NCBI GenBank assembly: GCA_905250125.1
Contig: CAJNOL010000851.1
Coordinates: forward strand, 1 to 64,000
Reading direction: 5' to 3'
Source of the DNA: Rotaria sordida
Lineage: Eukaryota; Rotifera; Eurotatoria; Philodinida; Philodinidae
DNA length: 64,000 nucleotides
In this document: piece after piece, positions 37,060 through 49,539 of the stretch
Numbering within the stretch: the stretch's first letter is position 1
Layout of the letters: every line of letters starts with the position of its first letter
Position numbers and translations under genes: made by a program
Notes under the pieces: model-generated
The model's input: the letters and a program-made list of their open reading frames with translations, nothing else
The model's database searches: none
Told to the model about the DNA's origin: nothing

Positions 37060-37516
37060 TCTATTATCTATTATTTTTTAACAATTTTCTTTCTTCATAT
37101 AAACATTGACTAGACTTCTTAAATGCCAATGTTATTTTTCATTGTAATATCAGTTAATCATAAAGATTGTATTGCAAATTTTAATATAACATAAGTGTAT
37201 TCATTATATTTATTAATACATTCGAGACAATAGGATCCACCAGTAGATTCCACTATATTTTAACAAGAAACTTAATAGAAAAGCATTTTATTTCCCTTTT
37301 TTCTTAGGCAGGAAGTTACATATAATGTATTATCTGTTTTGCCTTTGCTATTGTTTAAATCATTTATTGCATAGCGTGATACTTTCGGTTAAAACAATCA
37401 AGACAAACAAATTTCTCACAATCATCAGAACCAGAAGGTTCTTATTTTCTTAACTGTCACATGACTTGCTTCTCTAGATTGTTGTTCCCTGCTTTTCTCA
37501 TAGCAGCTAACACAGC
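37060..37516. other. Intergenic stretch after SIR2-NACHT gene
   Basis: No gene recognised; no AATAAA within the first hundred bases after the stop. Confidence 0.4.
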
Positions 37517-37928
37517 TTTTTGTACTAAAAAAAGAAACCTTCTTTCCGTAGTCAATATTAGAATAAAGAAGAGGCGTTTTTCTTTTCATCTATAAGTTAA
37601 TAAGTTTTTTTTTTTAAAACTTGACATGAGAAATGAAAGAGAATTTTTTATAAAATATACATTTCAGTTTAAGCGGTTCATTGCATGTTTGATTGAACAT
37701 AATACATAAAAAAGAAAATCTTATTTCAAGAACTATCATCTATAATTCTACTATTATTACATTCATTTTCAAATAAATACTCAATAGATTCTATCTTTTC
37801 ACACATTCTACTATAAAACAAATTCGAACTCAAATAAAACATTGTAAGTTTTGATTTATATGAAGATTGATGATAATAGAATTTTCTTTTTTCTCTTTAA
37901 GTTATTATATTTCATTTGATTGAATAAT

Positions 37929-38624
37929 ATGATTACTATACAATGTACATGTGGTGAGTAATTGAATGAAAGTTAAAATAATAAATAATTTTCTTTAGTT
38001 TTTCTTCTTATGATTACTTTAACATTCATTCAAACAATAAATTCATCCGGTATAATTGATAATGATAAAAATGAGAATAAATTTGATGAAATTGAACAAA
38101 TTCCATCATTATTATCATTGGAAAAAAGACAAACAAATATACATGAATGTTTATCGAAAAATCATCTTTCAAATATATTAAATCGAAATCAACGAGCATC
38201 AATTTCTCGTCCATATTTTAATTATTGGCGACCAGTTCGTGATAATGTACGTTCTTCAACAAAAAATCCAATACCTTTTCCACCTCGTCTAGGTCAAGCT
38301 TTTTCACCTCGTCTAGGTAAACGAGCAAATCAAGATAGAGATCAATTAGAAAATCTTGATAAAAATCTTGTAAATCGATCAATTGATCTTGAAACATTTC
38401 TTATAACTCTTATGAGTTATTTACAAGAAAAAAAAATTGATATTATTTATGAAGATTCAACAAAAATTTGTTTTTCACAACCAATTGATATTACATTTAT
38501 TCAACAAATTCTTGATAAATATAATACAAATCGACGTTATCAAGATGAACAAATTAAAGAAGATATACATGAAAGACAATCAATTGGAAAACATCCAGTA
38601 CTATTTCGTTATCGTCTTGGTTAA
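37929..38624 (+). CDS. Pyrokinin-like (FxPRLamide) neuropeptide precursor, copy A
   Basis: Two exons, 37929-37953 and 37999-38624, with a 45-bp intron (GTGAGT...TTTAG, phase 1); 216 residues. Joining the short first exon creates a clear signal peptide, MITIQCTCVFLLMITLTF. The propeptide holds FPPRLGQ (102-108) and FSPRLGKR (110-117): glycine is the amide donor and KR the cleavage site, the hallmark of FxPRLamide peptides (pyrokinin/neuromedin U relatives). The last residues are FRYRLG, so a second, C-terminal amidated peptide is possible. Another KR lies at 51-52 (LEKRQTN), and a single cysteine in NIHECLSK. A secreted signal to a GPCR is the expected role. AATAAA at 38673. Copy A has an eight-residue insertion relative to copy B that adds the extra PRLG motif. 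Confidence 0.8.
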
Positions 38625-38672
38625 CTAGATTTTAATCTTGTAATGAAATAATATACAAAAAAAAGAAACTAA

Positions 38673-38678
38673 AATAAA
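38673..38678 (+). terminator. Poly(A) signal of neuropeptide copy A
   Basis: AATAAA 49 bases after the stop codon, conserved in copy B at 44322-44327. Confidence 0.6.
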
Positions 38679-39479
38679 TTCATTGCACATACATACATAT
38701 ATATATATATGAATAATGATTTGTCAAAACAAGAGATAATAGCATAAAACAAAAGAGATTTATTAGTGTTAATCATAAAAACTATTTTGATTCCTACTTC
38801 TTTCATCCTTGGCTATTGACAAAGAAAACAGATGTTTTTCTATTCATTATATTTTCGATATTTATGATCAAGCAGAAGACTTAATTCAGTTGTATTTTGT
38901 TCATTAGCACAGTTTAAAAAGCTTAATGGTCGTATTCATTATTTTTGAGCGATATATTATATTGAGAAAACTCATTAAAATATGTCTGACTAGCTAATTT
39001 TCTATTTGAGGCCTATGATGTCTGTGGCGGTGATGTAAAATTTTCTTGGTTGTCTATTCTTGTAAATGTTGTTCATGTAATAAAAATGAAGACATTTTTG
39101 TTTTCTTTCTCTCTATCATTAGGTGAGCTATGTATTATAACATGCATGATTGTTTACCTTCATTACTTTGAAACCAGTGTAAATAGGACAAATTTTGACT
39201 CTTACATATGCAAGAAAGTAACCATTAATTTTTTTTTTCACATACAGAAATACTTTATAGAAACTTTCCTATGTAGTTGAAATCGCTTAAAAACCAATAA
39301 TATTATGGTGATTGATTAGTTCTCTTAACTGTAAGGTAATATTGCGATGAGATCATCGAAAAGGACGATTTTTCCTAATTTTTCCTCGATTCTTATTGAA
39401 AATGACGATTTATGAATGACATTTCGTCGATTCTTAATTTGTACTCTACTGAAATGCTCACTGTCAGTCAGTCAATACG

Positions 39480-42400
39480 TACTATCTATAATACTATATT
39501 AAGAGAAACTTGTAGTGAAACATACTAAGCTCAAATTTAGAATGGATTTTTGAATAAGTATTACTTACTGTGTTGCTAGATTTTCGTTGACGATCTCGAA
39601 CTTGGCATTGCATATTTTCTATAATAGTTTAATTTTTATTGGTTTACAGAGATTAGAAACGCACTTTCTTTTTTATTCATCTTTGAAGAAAAGGAAAACA
39701 TACCTTATATGTAACATTGTATTGCACAGTTTTGAGTAGTTTCTGTAGTAAAACAAGATAATTCGTGTATGGAATTAGACAACAACTTGTCGGTCTATGT
39801 GTTGTATTCGCTGAAAGCAATCCACTTAATATATACTTCGTACAGATATCCAGGATATAACTAACTGGCTTGCTGTAGAAGTATTTTTGGAGCCATTCTA
39901 TTTCGGAAATGATTACTTTAGTATCTGAAACTAGGAAAATGTAAAATAAAATGCTTTATCTAATCGTTCAACAATTTTTATTGCCATACAATTATGGACG
40001 ATTGACGATTGATTGAAGACTTTTCAGGTTAAACCGCAATTAGTCCTTCAAACTGAGGTGATTTTCATAACAAGAGTATCTTTTGTGGGCACACCTAGAC
40101 TTACACTCTCTGTGAGTGTAGGCATAGATGAAGTGGCTATCAATACGTACGCGCATATCCACACAATCACACCGAAATTTTTAAACCCTCGCACCTAATC
40201 CTAGAATTTGTTGTGTCCTTCAAACTCTCCCTGTACTTTGAATTCCTAGAGCTCCTTAAGGGTGTAGACGTGGCTGTTGGTGTGGTTGTGTATAAACAAA
40301 AAACTCAACTCAGAACCTGAACCTCGCTCTAGCAACCTATCCTCGCACTCGCATCCTAAAATCTATTTTTATGACCATTGATTCATCATTGTTTACATCA
40401 CATACTTGTAATCGGTAAGATTACTTTTGATCGATTTGAACTGTACAGTAACCGGCTGATTGCAATTTTCGACTTAGCCTACTTTAAAATGACGAAAAAA
40501 CAGCTGATTGAAATACAAAATTGAACCGTCAAAAAGTTGATCCGTTTAATATATAAATTAACTAAGTAGTTCTTTCGAGAAAAGTGAGTGTGAATAGATG
40601 CGGGACGTGGATCTTCTCTTTATTTGCATTCACATCCACAACTCTGGTTGAAAGAGACTCGACGACATATGCAACGGTTTGTTTTTATGTCGTGCGATAC
40701 AACACAATTGTACGATTCATTCAGGAAGACATTCAACTTCTCGACGACATATTTCTCTTAATCAATATCAACTTTCGATCTAATTATTGTTTCAAATGGG
40801 ATCATTAGCATAAAATTATAGTTAGATATGTGAGAAATGAATCTGAGCTTCAGTTTTACGATTTTTTTATCTTTATTGAATCCGACATTGAGCTATGTTG
40901 TAATACACGACCTAGACTCTGCTTTACCTCAGACTTTATCACACGATATTCACTTAAGTCTTCTTAATCCAACGAAAAGAAATCTTCGTTGAATCTAATT
41001 CTTTTCTTTACTTTGCCATTCGAGACACAAAAAACAAATCAATAAGCAGAAAATGATCGTTCGTCAACAATCTAATATTTGAACTTTCTTCTATATTGAA
41101 TCGTCAGCACCATGATTTAAACGATTGATAACATTGAGATTAGGGATGCATCAATTCCATTTCTAGGCTTGGAATTGGCTAGCATTAGCATTGGTTATGG
41201 ATAGAAAGTCATCGTTTTCTTAAGGAGAGGATATTTTGACCAAATAACGATTTTTTAAATAAAGTTTTACCAAAGGTTTTCAGGGGGAGGGGGGAGGAGA
41301 ATCCAAATCTGTAATCGGTTTTTCAAAATTGAGTACTCGATTTTTACTAAAGAAAGAATTATGGTGAAAAGATAACGATTTCTTATAAAATCACCCGAAC
41401 GGGAAATAGCAGAATTCGAGACTTCTAAAATAGAGACTTCGCTAGACTTCAAATCGAATCCTTGCTGTTTTCCCTCGAAAGAGAGTAAACTATGATTCTT
41501 TATTTTATTTCAAAGCTATCGATAAAATCAGCGTAGAAGATGTTAATTTTGGCTAGATTTAATCATGTAAAAGTGCTAGTTAGTACTTTGAACAATATAA
41601 ACTTTATTAAAGAAGTATAATGCTTGCTAATTATCACTCTGAAAAGAGCGTATCTTGTAGAAAATACAGTGGAACTTCATTGAGTTTTTATATTGACAGC
41701 ACATTGAATATTGCATTTGATAATGCCTATAATAATGCGGGTATCTTTCTTTGAAATAGTTATGAAAGTTTTATATCATAAGCAGCATTTTTCACTGGAA
41801 GTAATAATTTTCCATATTTGTCAATTGTTGATTATGTCAACAATGACAGTTATCAAGATGTTCAAATACTTAATAAAAAATGTTCCTGTCAATTATAGAA
41901 GACACAATGTGAGGATTTTGTTTAATACAACCTAATGTTGCAATAGTAAAGTTTTTCTTCATTTAATGTATTTAGTCATCAATATTTATTCATCATCTTA
42001 TTTTCAAAGAATATGAAGTTTTATTATTTACCTTAGAACACTTTAGGTCTTCAACACATATATTATAAATCAACCTTTTTTTACTATTAAAAATTGCTAA
42101 TAATATCCTTCCTTTATCTTTAATAAATTATTTCGTTATTACACATACAATCATTTATTTTTGTTTGAAGTAAAATAAAAATAAAAAAATCTGTGATCTC
42201 AATTACATTTTATTTTTGTTTTACATTAGATTGATACTTTGTTTAGAACTGTTGACATTATGCTACAAGTTTAAAAGTCAATAATTAAGTTTGCAGGAAA
42301 ATTTTTAGAAATATGTTATATGTTTATTTTAAAGAATTTATTCATACAGAGAGACTCTGTTTGCTTCTGAAATTTTCTTTATAATTTTGATCAGTATAAT

Positions 42401-43189
42401 AAAAAGCTTACTAGATAATGATTTGAAAACTAATATTATTATAATAAATATGAAAATATTGTAAGAATTTAATAATAATCATCACTAGGAAAAAATTCAA
42501 ATGCAGATTAATCCTATTATAAATTCTTCTCAGTCCATATTTGAAAAGCTTTAAGAAAAAAAATTCCTTATTCATATCATAAATCTGGATTCTTATTTCC
42601 TATGATTTCTTTCTTGTCATAATATACTCATATATCAAGTTTGTTGATAAAAGCTAAAAATTAGTTTTTGAAAGTGATATATTGCCTTTTTTTATAATAT
42701 GACAGAACTACTTTAAACTTCGAAGTTCTTCTGTTTTCAAATATTGATAAAAATTTAAAACGATAAGAGATTTCATTCTTTAAATTATGATATTCTTTTT
42801 GAAAGAATGACAGTTACGAATGTTTTCACAGTGTTGCTAAATAGTATTTATAAATAAAAAACAAATTTAAATGAAAAGTATTGAGAGTATTTATTCGTCA
42901 ATATTTACTCAAAATAAATGAGTATTTGATACATTTCATTTTTCTGTTTTTATATTTCATCTGTTACTTCAATCTCTCGCAAAAAAGAATCGTTCTGTCA
43001 TATTTCTTGTCATTCTTGAACTTCTAAAGAAAAATAAAATAAAATTTAAAAAATAAACGAAAGTCAATTGCAGAAACAATATATTCCATAATGTACTTTG
43101 TTAAGTATTCATATAGTTACTTGTTAGATAAATTTATTTTCCTTTCAATAAAAAACTTTCAAAGTTTTTCTAATTTTCAATATATTTCA
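39480..43189. other. Gene-free stretch between duplicated blocks
   Basis: 3.7 kb with no supported gene. Short frames (40013-40198, 40584-40808, 41711-41935) have no recognisable content. A decayed telomere-like tract lies at about 40257-40370 and is listed separately. Confidence 0.45.
40257..40370. repeat. Possible decayed telomere-motif inverted tract
   Basis: A weak G/T-rich arm (GTGTAGACGTGGCTGTTGGT) is followed, after a spacer, by a C-rich arm (CCTCGCACTCGCATCC). The order matches the purer tracts elsewhere in the window, but the units are heavily mutated. Confidence 0.3.
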
Positions 43190-43601
43190 TTTTTTGTACT
43201 AAAAAAAGAAATCTTCTTTCCGTAGTCAATATTAGAATAAAGAAGAGGCGTTTTTCTTTTCATCTATAAGTTAATAAGTTTTTTTTTTAAAACTTGACAT
43301 AAGAAATGAAAGAGAATTTTTTATAAAATATACATTTCAGTTTAAGCGGTTTATTGCATGTTTGATTGAACATAATACATAAAAAAGAAAATCTTATTTC
43401 AAGAACTATCATCTATAATTCTACTATTATTACATTCATTTTCAAATAAATACTCAATAGATTCTATCTTTTCACACATTCTACTATAAAACAAATTCGA
43501 ACTCAAATAAAACATTGTAAGTTTTGATTTATATGAAGATTGATGATAATAGAATTTTCTTTTTTCTCTTTAAGTTATTATATTTCATTTGATTGAATAA
43601 T

Positions 43602-44273
43602 ATGATTACTATACAATGTACATGTGGTGAGTAATTGAATAAAAGTTAAAATAATAAATAATTTTCTTTAGTTTTTCTTCTTATGATTACTTTAACATTT
43701 ATTCAAACAATAAATTCATCCGGTATAATTGATAATGATAAAAATGAGAATAAATTTGATGAAATTGAACAAATTCCTTCATTATTATTATTAGAAAAAA
43801 GACAAACAAATATACATGAATGTTTATCGAAAAATCATCTTTCAAATATATTAAATCGAAATCAACGAGCATCAATTTCTCGTCCATATTTTAATTATTG
43901 GCGACCAGTTCGTGATAATGTACGTTATTCAACAAAAAATTCAATAGCTTTTTCACCTCGTTTAGGTAAACGAGCAAATCAAGATAGAGATCAATTAGAA
44001 AATCCTGATAAAAATCTTGTAAATCGATCAATTGATCTTGAAACATTTCTTATAACTCTTATGAGTTATTTACAAGAAAAAAAAATTGATATTATTTATG
44101 AAGATTCAACAAAAATTTGTTTTTCACAACCAATTGATATTACATTTATTCAACAAATTCTTGATAAATATAATACAAATCGACGTTATCAAGATGAACA
44201 AATTAAAGAAGATATACATGAAAGACAATCAATTGGAAAACATCCAGTACTATTTCGTTATCGTCTTGGTTAA
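43602..44273 (+). CDS. Pyrokinin-like (FxPRLamide) neuropeptide precursor, copy B
   Basis: Paralogue of the gene at 37929 with the same structure: exons 43602-43626 and 43672-44273, a 45-bp phase-1 intron, signal peptide, and 208 residues. It holds only one central amidated-peptide motif, AFSPRLGKR, because the eight-residue segment with FPPRLGQ is absent. The C-terminal FRYRLG is kept. Apart from that, only a few residues differ (for example a leucine for serine near the first KR site and Y for S before the peptide). An intact frame in both copies suggests that both are, or recently were, functional. AATAAA at 44322. Confidence 0.78.
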
Positions 44274-44520
44274 CTAGATTTTAATCTTGTAATGAAATAA
44301 TATACAAAAAAAAGAAACTAAAATAAATTCATTGCACATACATATATATATATGAATAATGATTTGTCAAAACAAAAGAGATTTTTATCAGTGTTAATCA
44401 TAAAAACTATTTTGAATTCTATTTCTTCTTTCATCATTGTCTGTTGATGAAGAAAACAAATGTTTTTCTATTGATTATTGTGTTTTTGATATGTATGATC
44501 AAGCAGAAGACTTAATTCAG

Positions 44521-45372
44521 CCGTGTCTTCTTGATTGCGGACAATTCTTCTTAATTGTAGGAAAAAATGTCCGCTAACCAAAGTCGAGGAAGAGAGAAAA
44601 AAATGATCGCACAGTGGAAATTGTCCGCAATGTAGAATCGAGGTAGAGAAATAAAAATGTCCGCATTATGGAAACAAGCAAAAAGTAGAAATAGTAAGAT
44701 AAATAGTCCAGACAGTTCGACTCAAGAGAGGATATCATCTGTATCTAGCGAGTCTAATGTTCAACGACAAATTGTCAATATTTTGATGTTACTAGTGTTA
44801 CCATCGGATGAAATTAATAATGCTTATTGTGATATCATTGAAAACTTAAGCAATATACATGAACAATATCGTAAATTAACAGATTATGTTCTTCATACAT
44901 ATATTGAAGAAGTATCATGGCCAATTGAATTTCCATTGTCCAACACATCCAAACCTTTGGTCTTCGGTAAAATATATTCAAGAGACTGTTGAGTCAGTAA
45001 TAATTAGATTAGAAGAAGAATAAACTCAAAAAAGATCAACACGTCCTAGAAGATTAACATCAGTTAATAAATGATAACATTTTAGTGCAAGCCAAACAAG
45101 ATTATTTAAATGGTTATCAAAAGAGATTGGGTTCTCTTTGTTACCGATTCATTCATATATTGGACACATCTGACAAGGATGATCTAGATTATGAATCTAA
45201 AAATAGTTAAATATTTAATCATCCTGTACTACTCATATCTTTGTAGTTCTTCACATAATAAATTTTTTCTTGATTCTGCAATACGGACATTTTCATCTCT
45301 CTATCTTGATTCTGCTTTGCGGATATTTTTCCTTAATTGATCCGAAAAAGTATCCGTAATCAGGCTGTAGCC
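44521..45372. mobile_element. 852-bp DNA transposon inside duplicated block
   Basis: The insertion is defined by comparison with copy A: the target AATTCAG (44514-44520) is repeated at 45373-45379, a 7-bp target-site duplication. The ends are inverted repeats, imperfect at the tips but strong in the subterminal part: TGTCCGCA and CGAGGTAGAGAAA motifs at the left and TGCGGAT/TACGGACATTT with TCTCTCTATCTTGATTCTG at the right, covering about 130 bp each side. One 111-codon frame (44657-44992, from MSALWKQAKSRNSKINSPDS) has no transposase motif that I recognise, so the element is likely non-autonomous. The superfamily is uncertain; a 7-8-bp duplication would fit hAT-like or related cut-and-paste elements. 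Confidence 0.75.
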
Positions 45373-46097
45373 AATTCAGTTGTATTTTGTCCATTAGCAC
45401 AGTTTAAGAAGTCTTATGATTGTATACATTATTTTTGGACAATATATCATGTTGAAAGAATTCATTAATGTATCTGACTAGCTAATTATCTATTTGAGGC
45501 CTATGATGTCTGCAGTGATGATGTAAAATTTTCTTGATTACCTGTTCTCGTAAATATAGTTCATGTAATAAAAATGAAGACATTTTTTGTTTTCTTTCTC
45601 CATATCATTAGCTGAGCTATGTGTTATAACATGCATGATTGTTTACTTTCATTACTTTGAAATCAGTATAAATAAGAAAAATTTTGACTCTTACATATGC
45701 AAAAAGTAACCATTTATTTTTTTTTCACATATAGAAATACTTTATAGAAACTTTTCCATGTGGTTGAAATTGCTTAAAAATAAATAATGTTATTCTGATT
45801 GATTAGTCCACTTAATTATGAGATGATATTGCGATGAGATCATCGAAAAGGACGATTTTTCCTCGATTTCTATTGAAAATGACGATTCATGAATGACATT
45901 TCGTCGATTCTTAATTTGTACTCTACTGAAATTCTCTCCGACAGTCGTTTTGACTAACGACTATCATTAGTTTGATATGTGCTACATGTCATGCATATAG
46001 TAACAACGATCATGAAGTTTTCCAATGCATAGTATAAAAATGAAATAGTATGTTGCATGACAATTGTTTAAGACAATGTTTAATATTTACAAAACTA

Positions 46098-46268
46098 CTT
46101 AGGGCAATCCAAAAGTAGTGTCGCCGATACTGTAATTTCTTATAAAAAGCTTTAAGAAATTTTCTCTCTCTATAGTCTGATAGAGAAAAGAATGCTCTAC
46201 TTTTCTATGCTATTTTATCATACTTCAACTAATATCATGATAATAAATTTTTGATAAGATTTGTTTTT
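46098..46268. mobile_element. Solo arm related to the foldback element at 55752
   Basis: Starts CTTAGGGCAATCCAAAAGTA and stays alignable for about 170 bp with the terminal repeat of the element at 55752 (shared TTTTCTATGCTATTTTATCATACTTCA-like core and the following TGATAATAAAT). No matching second arm was found within the next kilobases, so this is a solo or truncated copy. Confidence 0.55.
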
Positions 46269-46537
46269 TTGAATAATCTTTGATAAAAACAAGGTAGAGA
46301 GCTGCGACTTTCATTGTTCGAAAGAGGAGATGAAGATGGATTGAATTATGTATTATACATTTTTCTAGTATATTGTCTAATCTTTGTTTAATCAATTTTC
46401 TAAGTATGGGGAAAATGGTTTCTTATAAAAAAGAAAGCAAAAAACTTTTTTACAGAAAGTACCAGAAAAATATTATCGATCGATTATTTCCAAAACAGAA
46501 CAAAAATTCGTTGATTTAAAGCAAGATTACTTATTGT

Positions 46538-46660
46538 ATTATCAATATTGAATGACAAAGTATTAATAGAATGAATATTAACAATGAGTTGAACCAATTG
46601 ATTAAGACGAACATCTAGTAGACATAGACAAACATCGAATATTGATACATTGACGGACAA
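46538..46660 (-). pseudogene. F-box-family exon 2 fragment
   Basis: Translation gives LSVNVSIFDVCLCLLDVRLN followed by QLVQLIVNIHSINTLSF. It aligns with exon 2 of the F-box gene at 18091-20020 (LNLKVKTFNDCLWLLNGHLS, then QLHTLVVHVEYIHNTS). No F-box exon or third exon was identified next to it, so it is a fragment. Weak but consistent match in hydrophobic spacing and several identities. Confidence 0.4.
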
Positions 46661-46949
46661 AGAGATGAAACTCGATGAGAAACAAGTAGTCGAAGATCGA
46701 CAATACAATGAAAGTCTTAAATGTGCATTTTTATTGAAGCGATTAAATATGAAAGTATAGAATATTTGTGCATAAGTTAAAGATGTGTACAGAGACATCT
46801 ATGAATAAATCATTTGATGATGATCTTCTTTTTTTACTACATGGAATAACGAGTGTGAAATACTTTGAATAAACGAGCCATGAATAATCCATTTGAATAT
46901 GTATTGAAATTATCATTTCAATTTCAAAGAGATCGAAAGTCACAAATAG

Positions 46950-48840
46950 ATATCATATAAAGATTGGAATAGTTGCAAGCAAATAAAATACTGTACAAAA
47001 ATTTTTGATAATAAAAAGTGAAAAGTTAAAAATAAGGATCTATGTTTCATTTTATTTCATTCAATGCTTGCTTAAGATACTTGCCATGATTATTAATATA
47101 ATATTCAATTCTTTCTAACAATTAGTTAAAAGTTTTTTCAATACATTCCTGAAACTTCTTTAGAAACTGCATTAGTAAGACATTCATTATTTATTTTTTT
47201 GATCAGTTAATTTATGTATAGAAATTCAAAGATCTTCACAATATGAACTAGGTAGTTTCTAAAGACATTGAGCTACTCTTCTGAGAAACTAATAGAACTC
47301 CAAAAGTTCCATAAATTCTAAGAGTTTCTTAAGTTTCGTGAATTCTTGGATCTCTTGAATTCGTTAATTCGCTTGAGTTCTGCACGTTCTCGAGTTCTTT
47401 AATTTCTCGAAGTTCTCTATAAACATTAAGTCACAGTAAATTTTATGGTATACTCACGTAAGTTTTTATATCGATCGTAGGTATCTAGAATTCAGAAAGT
47501 TCCAAGAACTGAAAATTTATAGGATTTGATCACTCCTGTTTTCTAATATTTTGCTCCTCTATGTTCATTGTAAAGAAGCATTCGCAAATTCACATAAGAG
47601 ATTTTATCATAATATTTTTGTTGATAATTTGGTATCCAAGAACAATGACTTGTCCTTCTTTTTCTGATTAAATAATCGTTTCAAGATTATTTTTCTGAAA
47701 ATGCTAAAAGCATTCTTTATTTTTCTTCCGATTGATCAGATTAAATGACATTTCTATCATATCTTCATTTTCTTTCTAATAGAGAGATAGAATCATGTTT
47801 ATATAGTATCTTTCTTTTCTCTCTCATGCTGTTTTTCCTGTTCTTATTTCAATTTCAAATAATTAGTCAAAAAATAATTAACACAAATTATTTCTTTTCT
47901 TCTGTAATGTCCTCTGTTCATTTTTCTACATCTCTCTATTATGCATTCTCTTATGTAGGTTTATCTCTCATATTTAAAAAGATCTCATAATTTGAAATAA
48001 GAATCAAGTTTAACATTGTGATACCATTTCATGAATCTTTTCAAGTGCAAACATGCTGAGTACTATTTCAATGACACGTTCTTTTTCACAAAAAAGAAAA
48101 ATTCCCGTCCAAACTCTCAGAACTCAAAAAAAGTTTAGAAAATAGTACTGAAATCTAGGATTGGAATGAATTCTCTATGAAAGATTTTTCTTCGATTAAA
48201 TTTCAATTTCACCTTATAATGTGAACTTATATAAAATCGAAGTTTGATAATGATAATTATTTCTGTATAGACGATCACATTTTTATTCTCTATCATGACT
48301 GTACTGATATTGGTAGCACTACCCGCTGAACTTATATTATGTGAAGTAATGACATTCTGGCTTCCATCATAATGCTTTTCTATTATTACAACATACAATG
48401 TATGAAGAATATGACGTTCGGAATAGAAAATCAAGATTATGCGATTCATCAGAATGTTATAATCTACTATCGATGTCCACATCTAACGATGGTAGTCGTG
48501 ATGACATGATACAATTTTCATGATCATCCAAAAATTTTGTATTGCAATTCAAATATGAATGAATGATGTTCGTACAGGATTTAAAGAAAGGTTCCTTTTT
48601 ACATCCATTTCAAACTCTGCTTCTATGATTGTCAATGTATATGTTCGCTAGTTTTTCTTTTATAATAAAGAAAGTATATATCGAATTAATCTTTGCTTTA
48701 TTTGATATTTAGTTATTATTAAAATAATGATTTCTTAATTCTGCATTGATTTTAATCACAATACAAAAAGAGACAGAAAATAAATTCATAGAATAGACAT
48801 AAAAATATTTTTCTTTTTTCTTTCTCTGGATCGTTTTGCA
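46950..48840. other. Gene-free AT-rich stretch
   Basis: No supported gene. A minus-strand frame at 48135-48482 (including KHYDGSQNVITSHNISSAGS) looks partly protein-like but has no motif, no start support and no neighbours that extend it. Confidence 0.35.
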
Positions 48841-48855
48841 GATATTTTGACATAA

Positions 48856-49278
48856 TTACTCAGTTGCTCGTTTGGCATAAATAATATAAAGTGGGCCAAC
48901 AGTATCACCATCTCGAATATATAGATCAATTATTGTTTCATTCATTGATAATGGTATTGGTATTTTTTCTGATTGCCAATATTGTTTTTCAGATAATGTT
49001 TGAAAAAATTCACCATCTTGAGTCAAAACAATTTCAGCCGTTTTACTCTTCGGTTGGCCAGCAAACAGGTAGAAAGCTACATGTGGTCCATAAATTTTAC
49101 TTGGAGGAGGAATAGTAAAGGAGTGTAAATAGGTGCCACGTTTATATGGTGGTGTTAATTTTAAAGCTGGCTCATGAATCATTGATGGAAATAAATAATC
49201 AAGTTCCCAATCAGGTTGAAATTGTTCAGCATTTATTAAGATAATAAAAAGAAGAAGTGAGCAAAATCTTAGCAACAT
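48856..49278 (-). CDS. Small secreted protein, unknown family
   Basis: Single-exon frame; I prefer the internal ATG at 49278 because it gives a textbook signal peptide, MLLRFCSLLLFIILINA, with likely cleavage before EQFQ (upstream ATG at 49302 possible). The mature chain of about 123 residues alternates beta-type strands and proline-rich turns (FTIPPPSKIYGP, HVAFYLFAGQ), with one N-glycosylation site (MNET) and no cysteine in the mature part. The regular strand pattern suggests a small beta-sandwich secreted domain. Family not recognised. Confidence 0.65.
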   Translation of the reverse strand: MLLRFCSLLLFIILINAEQFQPDWELDYLFPSMIHEPALKLTPPYKRGTYLHSFTIPPPSKIYGPHVAFYLFAGQPKSKTAEIVLTQDGEFFQTLSEKQYWQSEKIPIPLSMNETIIDLYIRDGDTVGPLYIIYAKRATE

Positions 49279-49539
49279 AGTAACAAAGGAAAATTCAAAC
49301 ACAATAAAAGTTTATTTTATATGTACTTATATTTTCTTCTCTTTATAAATCAATCTTACTTAAGCCTTTCAAAGCCTCCTATTAATTTCAATGATGCATT
49401 CGAAATAGAATATAAAAAAATATTTGACACGCTTTCTTTTCCAATCAAACGATAGCTAAATCGAACTAATTTAGATTCACAAACAGGTGTGTGCTCGTCA
49501 TTCACTTTTATTAGGATTGTATATCGAAATGAAAACAAA

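Larger units (their letters stand above)
37517..39470. repeat. Segmental duplication, copy A
   Basis: About 1.95 kb that matches 43190-45945 in the same orientation, beginning at TTTTGTACTAAAAAAAGAAA and ending after TTAATTTGTACTCTACTGAA. Identity is very high over 37517-38700, including UTRs, the intron and coding sequence, and lower but clear over 38800-39470. Copy A lacks the 852-bp transposon found in copy B, so it shows the uninterrupted target site. Confidence 0.85.
43190..45945. repeat. Segmental duplication, copy B (with transposon insertion)
   Basis: Second copy of the block at 37517-39470, in direct orientation. It runs from TTTTGTACTAAAAAAAGAAA to TTAATTTGTACTCTACTGAA but is split by an 852-bp insertion at 44521-45372. 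Small differences include loss of a 24-bp segment in the neuropeptide coding sequence. Confidence 0.85.

Noticed and set aside
38026..38628. Alternative frames within the neuropeptide genes (also 43699-44277)
   Set aside because: They overlap the coding frame that has a signal peptide, a spliced first exon and amidation sites; they are duplicated only because the block is duplicated.
48135..48482. 115-codon minus-strand frame
   Set aside because: Partly protein-like but without motif, start support or extension; left unannotated as a gene.
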